From Rotaria sp. Silwood1 (lineage: Eukaryota > Rotifera > Eurotatoria > Philodinida > Philodinidae), in assembly GCA_905250075.1 (NCBI GenBank), contig CAJNOP010000412.1, forward strand, positions 113,283 through 177,282: 64,000 bases of DNA, given 5' to 3'. The translations under genes and the position numbers were made by a program. Position 1 is the first letter of the stretch. Each line of letters starts with the position of its first letter. Under the pieces are notes generated by a model. It was not told the DNA's origin. It saw nothing but the letters and a program-made list of their open reading frames with translations, and made no database searches. Of the stretch, positions 11,774 to 22,900 are shown in pieces.

Positions 11774-14700
11774 TTAATTATGATGTGATGGTTCACGTAA
11801 TGTTTGTTGTTGATTTAAATTACTCATCAATTTTTGACGTATTTCTCGAATACGTTGATTTAATAAACGTCTCTTTGGAAATAATTCTTGATTTTCTAAT
11901 TGAAACGATAATATTGCTGAATCTAAAAATAAAATTCGTTTTTTTCTTATTTAGAAGTTCTTTGTTATTTTACCGGTGGGATAAAGATGATCTTTTAAAA
12001 AATCAACTACTTTTAATCTCGATTCTAATTGTGTTTTATTTATTGTTTGACTATTTGAATATGTTGAAGAATTTGTTTGTCGATTTGAATTTGCTTTTAT
12101 ATATTGATTTTTCATTTCTATTTAAAAAATAAATTTTTATTTTTTAAAAAACATATGAAATTAAATATTTTACCATCTAATTGTTTAATATAATCAATTG
12201 CTGTACGTTTTATTTCACTTTCATTATGTTCACTAACAATTGATGCTTTTCGTTTACGTGTCACTATTGGACATATTTCATTATTATTTATTGTACAATT
12301 TGTTGTTCCAGCACGTTCACTTATACTTTGAGATCGAGTTGTTGGACGTTGTACACACTAAATTAATAAACAAAAAAATGACATTTGATATCGAAAATTT
12401 TTTTTTTTTTCAAAATCTATAGTTAGGATCAGAGATGGACAAAATCGCACCGCGCCTCCCCGCGCTTCCCCGCGCCATTGCTTGCGCCTAGGCGCTACGC
12501 ACATCTCTCTTTCTCTTTGCTCTACCAATCAGTTTCTCAAACTCCACCGAATACCAGGATGCTCTAAGCATGCGCTCATCGAAGCTCAGACTAGTGTAGC
12601 GTAGGCGTGAGCAACGGCGCGGGGAGGCGCGGTGCGACTTTGTCCATCTCTGGTTAGGATGTCTTTAACTTCGATTAGTACAATTGTCTTTTAACTTTCT
12701 TGAGAATATCGAACTTCTTGAATATTTTTTAAGAATTTTTATATTTCATTTAGTTGATTTTAAAATGTAAAAAAAATTAAATCAAACCTCTAAAGTAATA
12801 GTTTTTCTTCGTTTTGTTAATGGTTTTTGATGAATATTATCTAATTGTTGAGATATTAATGGTAATGGAGATTTTCTAGATAAAATATTTTCATTAATTG
12901 AAGTTAATTGTGTAACTTCATCATCAGTTGTTGTTATTGGAAAATTATTATTATTATGTGTTTCATTTATTGTTGGTAAATATTGAATTGATATTTGTTT
13001 TAATGGTGTTGGTGATGTTTTACTTCGTTCTGATAATGAACTATTTGAACGTGAACTATATGCTGATAATATTGTACTATTACTATCAAGTGAAGATGAT
13101 GATGATGAACCACTTGAATAACCTGTTGAATTACTTGATGATAATGATGCTAAAATAAAAAAAAAATGAATTAAATAAAGAATTTCTTTTGTTTTTGTTT
13201 TTTTGTACAAACCAATTGAATGTGTTATAAAATGATTTTGTGAATTGTGAAAATTAAAATTTCGTTGTTGATGTTCATCAAGAGAAAATGATTTAATTGT
13301 TGATGATTGATTTAAATTAAATCTTTCATTATTATCATGAATTAAATTTTGATTACTGTTCAATTCAATTGATGAATTTGAATATGTTGTTGTTGTTGTT
13401 ATTGTTGTTGTTATTGGTGATTGTGATATTGTTACTTTATTATTAATATTATTTGTTGTTGATTGTAAATTTTTAAGTTGTTGTTCAAGACCAAGATTTG
13501 TTTTACGTTGATTAATTAACATTGATACAATTGTACGATATTTTTCATTTTCAGCTAATATTGTTGATGATGATGATGAATTTTCATTTTTTAAATTTGG
13601 AGAATTTGATAATGAATGACTTTTAATATTATCTTCATTTGTATTATATGATGGATGTACACGAAATGCTGTATTACGATATTGAAATATTCCATTTTGA
13701 GATATATCCACTTCTAAATTTTTATTAGAAAAAAAAATTTTTGTTTTTCAAATTTATTCAAAGAACTTTTTTTTTGTTTTAAATCTAAACGTTGTCCAGG
13801 AGCCGCAGCGGCCTATGTCTGAAAAATCAGGACATTTTAAGTCTTATCATAATGCTATTATTCCGGATGAAAGCTGCACAAAAGTATGTCGATCAATGAT
13901 AGTTCATTGGAATTACTATATTATATTTCGCTGAATATGTGCTTCGAGTTCTGCTTTTTTTCCTTTTCGTTCGCTATCTCTAATTATGCATTGTGTATAC
14001 GTTTTCTTTTTCTCAGATACGTGGCCTACGGAAGGAGGCATTCTTCAATATTGGACTCTTATTTGTTTCTAGTAGAAATGGCATTTTTATCAGGAAAATA
14101 ACCGTAAAAAGAAATAAGAAAAATCCGCATTTTTCGCAGTGTTTAAGGTTCTATAACCATCTTTTCGGCACTCAAACCATTTCCCTACATCACACTTTCT
14201 TCTCCTCTTCTTCATATCCCTGCTCTTCGCACATATAAAACCATCATGTTATAGATAAACGAATAAAAGAGTTTTTACAAGAAAACTTTAGTAAATCGAC
14301 TAAAATATTAAAAGAAGAGAATAGAAGATTTAATGCAGCTACGCACGGTCGTGAATTGTATGATATAAATACCGCCGAAGTACTGGTAATAATTACTAAT
14401 GATAAAATAGCTGTTTTCAAAAACCAATTAATTCGAAATAATCGATTCTTAAAGTGATTATACAAGGAAAAAAAACGGACAGAATAAAAATTTGAGTTCA
14501 GTTCGAAAAAAAAATGCATCCTTCTCGAAATATTGAAGTCTCAATAATTACTCATATCCTATGAACGATACTAAAATATTCTGTTTTTTTGGGACTTCAA
14601 TATCTTGATTTTTTCGAATTGAAATTTTCTGAACATTTTACTCAGGAATAAATCTGTCTGTAGACACAAATCTCGCGCTCTCATTGGCTAAAATTGCAGT

Positions 14701-17700
14701 AAAACGCCTATAACTCTCAACCGAAGGTCTAAGGACACTTTAAAAAAATATATATTCTCGTTTAAAGTATAAATGTAGATATTATATTTACCATTATTTG
14801 TATTAATATCCGATTGATTTTGATTGATAATTAATGTTGGAGTTGAATTTCCATGAATCGGCACAGGTGTTATAAGATGTGTTAATGTTGATTGATTATC
14901 TGATGATGGTTTTGTTATTGGAGAAAAACGTTGTGTAGATTCTTCAGTCAATTTAGGCATATTTGTACAAATCTATTTGAAAAATAAAAGAATAAAGTCT
15001 TATAAAAAAAAACAAAAAAAAAGCATACATGAGCAAAAGCTTGTAATCTATCACAATAAGGTGAAGTATTTTTATCTTGATTTGAATGTGATTGTAATCT
15101 AGCTGATCTTCTACATTGTTCTTGTTCATCTTTAATATTATTTTGATTATTTAAATTATATAATTTATTTAATGGATTCGTCCATTTAAATGATGGATTT
15201 TGTTTAGAATGTTCATATCTTAATTGTTTAGCACGTATTCTATATTGTTCTTGTTCTTGTGATGATAATGAATACCATTTTTCACCTAAAATTTTTGATA
15301 CATTTCTATTATCACGATTTGGATTAGCTAAATGAATTTTTCCACGTTGTTCTTGTGAAAATAACATAAAAGAATTCATTGGACGACGAACATGTTTATC
15401 TTTATATGGTGATGATGAATGATTTTTTGATGTTTGATATTCATCATTATGAGATGATTTATTTTCATTATTATTATTTGTATTATTTGAATTTCTATTT
15501 GAATTATCATCATCATCCATTGGATCTTCATCATGATTTGAAGAATTATTATTTTCATCTTCATGTATTTCATCTATTAAAAAAAAATAAGTTTTGAAAA
15601 TTTTTTTTTTTTGTTTTTCTTTTACGTGTTGACATTGAATCAAAACGATTTTGATCAATATTAATTGTTATTTTTGGTAAAATTTCTGGCCAATTAACAG
15701 TTCGTATAGGATTTACTAAAAAAAAGAAATGTAGATTTTTTTTTTTATTTTAAATAGAAAAAAAAAGAACAAACATTGAGATGATTCATTAGTTGAGATT
15801 TCTGATGTTGTTGAACGTGGAGCTGATGGATAACTATTTGAATGAAAATCTTCATTTTGAAATGCTAAAATAAAAATTAAATTTTATATTAATTTCAATG
15901 TTTTATTGAATAGATACTTAACATTCTTCTTTTTTTTTTACAAACGAATAAATCTATTCTATTCAAATATTTGAATTGAACTTTTCATTCTCAACTAATA
16001 TTTTATTTCTATTCCCGTTCTTAACAAAGTCAATGAGAAGATATTTTTTTGTTATCGATTAAATATTACTAAATAGTTGTTCTCTCTAAGGAGAGAAGGT
16101 CTCCAACTGATCCATGTCGTTTACAATGATGTTTTATCCATATGTCAGGAACAGTATTCGAAGAAAAACTCTAAAACGGTTTCAGCTGAAGGTTATGAAC
16201 ATTTTACTGATTTTTCGGTAGTGAAAAATTCAATCTGAAATTTTGTTCATATGAAGTTCTTATGATCATTAGAGCATTCCAAAAGTTTCAACCGAAGCAA
16301 AAAAAAATATTCAATTCAAAAGAAAAAAGACAATTCTCCAGAATATAAAACAAGTTTTAAGAATCAATATCTCTAAAAGGAAACATTTACTATAGACCGA
16401 AAAATCAGTAAAATGATCATAACCTTTGAAGGAAGCCCGCCCCATCAGCTCAAACCCTCTTCGAATACTGTTCCTGACATATGGACAAAATATCATTGTA
16501 AACGATGTGGATCAGTTGGGAACCTTTCCTCGTAAGCTATTCAAATAAAACTATCAGTCTTCTTATATATTATGTTTTAATAAAGGTCTTCTTATAGTGG
16601 TCAATCTAATTGAAAATATTTTTCAGAAAAAGTAAAGTCTCAACAAGTCATTTTTAGGATTTTTTTTTGTACCGCTCGAAATATTTGAATATTCAACATA
16701 TATAAATGTAAATATTCAAGTAAAATTTTCAATTCTTTAAAGAAATAAATAAATTAAAATGAAAAAAAATAAAAAAATATTTATAAAATATTTTTACAAT
16801 TTTGTTGTAAAATAAATCTTGGTGATGGTTGTGAGAAAAAAAGTGGTGTTGTTGTTCTTGATTGTGGTGCTGAATAATAACCATGATGAATTGATGAATT
16901 ATTTGTTGTTAATGGAATAATTGATGGTTGGGAATGAATTCTATCAAAACTAAGAGTTGTTTGAGCATTATGTTCTTGTCGACCTTTTTGTGATAAATGT
17001 CTTGAACAAAGACCACGTCTTTGAGATTCTCTTGGACAACCATCTTTTGAACAAAGACGACGCCATTGTTTTCCATTAAATTTTTTACGAATTTGTGATT
17101 GTGTTGATGTCATTACATCACCTTTACGATAAGTTATTTGATTATAAATTGTTGTTGGAACATCATTTATATTATTATTATTATTATTAGTTGTACTACT
17201 ATTGGTATTATTTAATGAAAAATTCGAACTTATTGTTGATGTTGTTTCTTTTATTAAACAATCACTTGTTGTTACTTTAGTTGATTCATTTAAATTATTA
17301 TTTGTTGATTGTAAACTATCACTTGATGATGATACAGATGATTCACGAGGAGATGAACTTCCACAACAACCTAATTTTTAAATTAATATAATAAAGGTTA
17401 TCATATTCTTACATAGATTTTGTTTTCTTCGATTAGTACCCATTAACCTATTTTTTTTATTTCCTGTTCAATTGATTTAATTCTGTTAATGTTCTTTCTA
17501 TTAAAAGTGTTTCTGCCATTTGACTTTAAAAAATAATTTTTCTTTATAATGACATTGTTGTTTTCTTTATTCTTCATTAATATAAAAAAGTGATTTGTTT
17601 AGTCAACTGAGAAAAATTCTTTTTTTCTTATTTGAAAATGAATTGAATAATTGTTTACTGATAAATCACATTAGATTTTGTCATATTACAATCAAAAATG

Positions 17701-19923
17701 ATAAAATTTTTAAATTTAATGAAGAAAAAAGAAATTCCGTTGAATTATCGAAAGTAGATTAGATGTGTAGAATTTAAAAATAAAATAATTTTTTCTTATA
17801 ATTAAACAGTTATTAATTTTTTCGAACTTATTTTTTTTTAAACATTAAAATAATTAAATTTCATTTACTTTAATAATACTATATACTTAGGGCGTATCAA
17901 AAGTTCGTGTCCCGTTATTTAAAGGGTCTCGTCGGATGGGATGAACCGATTCAGAAATAAGAAACAAAACATATCATCTTGTAGAGCTTTTCGAGCCGGA
18001 TAGAATGGTATATAGTAAATCGTATTTTCATAGAAGTTTGAAGAAGCTAGAGTCAATTTGCTGATAGATGGCTACACATTCATACCCGAGGACCATAAGT
18101 TAATGATTATTGTGGTTCTTATTATTAATTAAAAGCATTTGTAAAATATTGTTTCTCGCATGCGACTTTGTAGAGGTTTTGACGGGCTACAACCTCATAT
18201 ACGTACCAGAATGTGTAGTCGTCCATCAGTAAATTGTCTCTAGATCCTTCAAAGTTCTATGAAAACAAAATTTACTATATACCATTTGATGCGACTCGAA
18301 AAGCTCTACAAGATGATATATTTGTTTCTTATTTCTGAATCGGTTCATCCATCCGATGAGGCCCTTTAAATAGCGGGACACGAACTTTTGGTACGTCCTA
18401 AGTATTGAATAATATATCACTAAATAATATTGAATATATATATATATGTGAAAGATATTCTATATATAAATAATGATTAAACATATCTACTCAGGATATT
18501 CCCTATTGACTTTTGACTAAACATAAATCAATAGCGCAATAATAGTTTCTACTCATTAGTTATTATTGACGTATATTTATATTATTATTTATCATAAATA
18601 AGGTCATTCGTTTGAATAAATACATTTTACAAGTTCGACTTTGAACTTTTCATTGATAAAAATAATTTATATTAACCATTTAATTATTATATTTCGTAAT
18701 AGTGTCACATATAAAAAATTTTCAAGTATGTGCCCACATATCTCATAGGAGATGGTGTATCTCCCACGAGAGACGTGAAATCTTCTTTAGAAGATGCAGT
18801 CATTTTCCACTAGAAGAATGTATAATCTCTTGCGATAGATGCACATCCTCCTACCGCATTAGATATGTCGAACTTTTAAAATAAATCTCATAGAAGTTTT
18901 TTTTTTTTTCTTTCGAAATAAAGTTGAAATTCGGAAGTGAATATTTCTATTGAAAATGACGTCATTATTAAAATAAAAATAGAATTAACAAGTTTTTTTT
19001 TTGAATGAATAAACTATATAGATTTGCTGATTAAAAAAAAAAATATCAATTGCTTACCTTGTCGATGATTAATATCAGATGTATTATTTGATTTAAATAA
19101 ACCTTTAGCATCAAGTGCAGCATTCCAATCAACAGGAATTTCTATTTAAATTAAAAAAATAAAAATAAAACTAAAAATAAAAGAACGAACCATCATGCCA
19201 TGGTGGTAAAAATAATCTAATTGATTGTCTTGGTACACATAATGTATCTTGTTGATTATCAAATAGAATATTAAATTTAGCATCATTTGTTTTTTCAATA
19301 ATTATTCCTGATTGATATGTTGAATATTTAAAATTTGTTTCTGTATGTATTTGTTGTCGTCGACATAAAACATGTTTACCTTGTATTAATTCTCTTATTG
19401 GTGGTGCATTATCAGATAATATACCAAAAAGATTTTCAAATAAATTAATTTGAATTTTATTTGGAAATAAATTTTCATTTATAATTGATGATTGTACAAT
19501 TAAATGACCATTTTTTGGTATATCAATTATTGTACCTGATATATATTCATTTAATTGATTATTTCCTATATCAACAAGAACTGTTATTGTTTGCCAATCT
19601 TGAAAATTGTATTCATTTATTAAATTATTTATTGATGATAAATTATCTATTTTATTTAATTATAAAAATAATTCATTTAAATATAAAAAATAAATACCTT
19701 GAATATTTGTACTATTTAATTGTTGTTCTTGATCAACATTATGATGAGCTAACCAACGTTTTTTTAATGGTTTAGCTTGTGATGATGATGATAATGAATT
19801 ATCATTTTGTTGTTGTTGTTGTTGATCATCATCATTTGTTGTTATTGTTGAACGTCGACGTTTTTCAATTTGTTGATTTAATGTTGGAGATAAACGTGAA
19901 GCTGCAGATGATCGAGTTAACAT
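11774..19923 (-). CDS. CIC: Capicua HMG-box transcriptional repressor
   Basis: Nuclear repressor that is relieved by receptor tyrosine kinase/MAPK signalling. Thirteen coding exons, minus strand: 19923-19698, 19646-19191, 19141-19058, 17370-16798, 15864-15775, 15715-15626, 15573-15029, 14972-14792, 13713-13213, 13149-12788, 12357-12174, 12117-11974 and 11922-11774. The phases fit throughout and give 1194 residues. Domains: a long-isoform N-terminal module (DUF4819-like, about 76-230) ending in an Arg-Gln-Ser-Ile-Arg-Leu block; a Cys/His cluster (Gln-Trp-Arg-Arg-Leu-Cys-Ser and Ser-Arg-His-Leu) at about 350-376; a capicua-type HMG box from residue 569, starting Arg-Arg-Pro-Met-Asn and containing Val-Ser-Lys-Ile-Leu-Gly-Glu; and the C-terminal C1 motif at about 1128-1180 with Ile-Arg-Glu-Ile-Arg-Gln-Lys. 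Linkers are rich in Ser, Asn, Thr and Gln. A short 5' UTR intron (19925-19984) ends one base before the ATG. Several introns hold MITEs. Confidence 0.95.
12430..12652. mobile_element. hAT-like MITE, family B (capicua intron)
   Basis: A 223-bp element in the intron 12358-12787. It begins CAGAGATGGACAAAATCGCA and ends with the near-perfect inverse (TGCGACTTTGTCCATCTCTG). An exact 8-bp duplication, GTTAGGAT, flanks it at 12422-12429 and 12653-12660. The inverted ends extend about 40 bp into a GC-rich CCGCGCCTCCCCGCGC stretch. It shares only the outer CAGAGATG with the ALG9-intron elements, so it is a second family mobilised by a hAT-type transposase. It has no coding capacity. Confidence 0.9.
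14497..14625. repeat. Imperfect inverted repeat in capicua intron
   Basis: Within the 1.08-kb intron 13714-14791, a segment ending ATATTGAAGTCTC near 14540 is mirrored by GGGACTTCAATATC near 14591-14604. An outer TTCGAAAAAA / TTTTTTCGAA pair extends the stem. It may be the rest of a fold-back transposon. No target duplication was found. Confidence 0.4.
16088..16534. mobile_element. Fold-back element in capicua intron
   Basis: Two arms of about 130 bp, 16090-16220 and 16396-16533, are inverted copies of each other with moderate divergence. Both contain AACTGATCCA, TTTACAATGAT, CATATGTCAGGAACAGTATTC and TTTTACTGATTTTTCGG in matching order. The spacer is about 175 bp. The element lies in the 933-nt intron 15865-16797. 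A target duplication is not clear, so the class is unknown. The open frame at 16311-16496 falls inside it and is not a gene. Confidence 0.7.
17886..18402. mobile_element. mariner-like MITE in capicua intron
   Basis: A 517-bp palindromic element with inverted arms of roughly 195 bp. It begins CTTAGGGCGTATCAAAAGTT and ends with the inverse (AACTTTTGGTACGTCCTAAG). TA dinucleotides flank it at 17884-17885 and 18403-18404. A TA target site together with a CTTAGG...AAAAGTTCGTG terminus is typical of Tc1/mariner elements. It has no transposase frame. It sits in the 1.69-kb intron 17371-19057. Confidence 0.75.
18735..18865. repeat. Array of small hairpins, about 20-nt spacing, in capicua intron
   Basis: Five to six short stem-loops in a row, each of the form ATCTY-loop-RAGAT. 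Starts are near 18740, 18759, 18780, 18802, 18825 and 18845, giving spacings of 19-23 nt. The clearest are ATCTC-ATAG-GAGAT and ATCTTC-TTTA-GAAGAT. Later units show paired changes that keep the stem partly. The arrangement suggests a degenerate tandem repeat of a palindrome. Confidence 0.5.
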
Positions 19924-19924
19924 T

Positions 19925-22900
19925 CTAAATAATATATATATATGTTATGTTATTTTATTCTTTTATTTTCTTATCTTAACTTACATTTAAAGAAAATAAT
20001 CATATTGCAAATATAATTTAAAATTACAAAAAGAAAACCACCGGATTTAAAAAAGAAAAAGATGTGTTTGTATGTTTGTTTTCTGTGTAGATGAATGGAA
20101 TGCACAGATTTTGTTTTTGTCAATGATCGGACAAAAAAAGAAAAAAAAAATAACAACAATACAAATTAATCAATAGATATATATATCATCTAAAAATAAA
20201 TATATATTTATTCTTCGATTATAAATAAATAAATAAATCTATCATATAGAACATGTGTCAACCATTTATTCTTAATTTTAATTATCTTACTTTTATATAT
20301 ATGACAACAATAACAACAACAATCTTATATCCAACGTCACAAATAAACATATATATATATTATATATACATGTATATAAGTACTTTTTTTTTTTTTGACA
20401 GATTTCTAGATGTCGTTCTCTTACGAAAATGTTTATAATTTATTTAAAACATTTTTTTGAGTCACTACTCAGAATCTTATTGAAAGAAAAAAAAACAAAA
20501 GATTAATATTAAGAAGTAAAAAGAACATATTAAAATTCGTGAACCTTTATTAAACTATGTCAAGTATTGAATAAAGTATTAGTATTAATTTAAAAAGTTA
20601 ATTCATATTATATAGCCGAAAGGTTTTATTCTAAATCAAGAGAAAAAAAAGCTCTTGAATATTCAACTTACTAAAATCGAATATTTGAATAATTGATCAA
20701 AATAAAACTAAATATAAGATTTTGTTCGTTATTTGATGTGTGTAAACGGTAAAAACAAAGAAGAAAGGTAAGTAAATATCGGATAATATCTCATCATGAG
20801 TCGACCGAAATGAAAAAAAAAATGAGAAAGAAATGAATATTTATCAAACGAGTTTCTCTTTTTTTTTTTATGTTTGTTCGTCTTTTTTTTTTTTTTTCTT
20901 CTAGAATCAACCAGGTCAAAATATTATTTATTTTGCTTCCTTTTTCTCTGTTATTTTTTGCTTTAGATTTTTTTTAATGAAATTCAAATCTCTGAATATG
21001 TTCATCTATTTATTTAAATCGGCTTTATTCTATTAGAAGAAAATATTAAAAACGATACGTTCAACTAAAATACTTTTCACATCGAAGAAAAAGAAAAAAA
21101 AAAATCTTTCGAGAAAATCAAATGAAAAAAAAAAAAAAAATTTATTCTATTTCAAGACTTTTTTTCTTTTGGCTTAAAAATCATTTAACATACAAAAGTT
21201 TTTTCTTCTTACTTGAAACAAATCTTCTTGTTTTAATTATTTTTTTTGTTATTTATTAAAACTAAGACAAGCTAACGAACGTTCAAATGAGAATGAATAT
21301 AAATAGAATTCTATTTACTTTTTTTTTCCTTGCTAATAGAAAAAAAAAAAAAAACTTAATGCGTATATGATAATATTAATTCTTCTTTTCTCATTTTCTT
21401 TTCAATAATAATATTTGAGTGAAACACGTTCATACATTTGTCTTAATTGTATGCATTCGTGCATACGATTTGATTATGAATAAATAAATGAAAAATAGCT
21501 ACTTTTATATAGAATTTTTCAACAGAAATAGAAACAAAAAAAAAACGATGCTCGAGGCACTTAATATTACACCTGATGACGAAAAAAAAAATCGAAAGAG
21601 ATGATGTACATACGCTCTCATTTGACAGTTTGGATAAAAAGAAAAAAAAATGTATATGTAGGATAGGACTAAGTCAACAAAACATCGACAAGGATCATCC
21701 ATTAGACAAACATATATGATCTACTTACATACAGGTGCAATAATTCATTGTTCAACAAATTATTATTATTGATCATTTTGTTTTTTAATACAAAGATAAT
21801 AAAAATAGAAAATATACTCAATCTCTTGAGAAGTTAACTATTCTCAATGGAAAATCTTTCAATACGAATTAAAACAAAAATTAACCTCAATGACCTTTCT
21901 TCTTTTTTTTTATTAGAATTAAAATGAGAATGATTTCTATTATAATCTATTTAGTTTATTTGTAGAAAGTAAACAACACTCGAATATAAATGAATATTCT
22001 TCTATTGTATATATAAATCGTTTATTCTTAAGAAGAACAATAAAAAAAAACAAAAATTTCTTTTTCATAATAAAAATAGTTCCTATTATTAATTCAAATA
22101 TATAAAACAAAAATCTTCTTTTCCGTTATTCTTTTCTCGATCAGATAAATCAAGCATAAATGACTCGTTTCAAAGATTTTTCTAACTAAACGAACATACT
22201 TACATCAACACTCAACATGAGTAACATTAATGCACTCTCGTTTCCTTTTCTATATTTTCTTTTGCAACCACTTTTTAAAAAACTGAAGTAACAGCCGCTG
22301 CCATCACCCATATGTGTCTATACTCATGGCTTTCACATATATGAATGGGTGTGGAAAACGGAAATCGATTTATGTGACAATTGTTCTCATTTGACATATA
22401 ACTATATTTATAAGATATGAACTATTTCACCCAACTGACTGGTTTTTTTTTTTTTCTCATTGGACTTTTTGTGATAACTATTGAAAGTTATGTTTTGTAT
22501 AACAAATATATATTCTCTTAGTGTAAATCGATATCATATTCGAAGACTATTTTAATTCATTGAGAAAAAAAAAAAGATATCTTGTTTTTCTATGTATTAG
22601 TTATATATGATGAAAGGCAAAGATGCTTACTTGTGAGAAACTAAATCATAACAATAAACGACGTTGTAATGAGTCTAACTCGACACCTGCATTTTGTCTT
22701 GTTCTATGCGCGTCCTAATCAAATCGATGGTCTAGTTGAAATGAAGGAGAAAAAGACACGACGTGTTTCGTTTGTCAAGAGAGACAGATAATAGATAATA
22801 CGTGACTTGAATAGACCAGTTAAAACAGACGAGACAAACATACACGCATTTCCTTTTATTTCCTTAGTCATCTTTAAATCTTATTCTCATTTATAGAATA

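Noticed and set aside
11554-12132. 192-codon plus-strand open frame
   Set aside because: It is antisense to the last two capicua exons and low-complexity repeat sequence. The minus-strand reading has conserved C1 residues and proper splice sites.
21565-21605. CTGATGA followed at a distance by GAAA, like a hammerhead ribozyme core
   Set aside because: The intervening stem would be only two to three pairs with an A-run loop, and no other helices were found.
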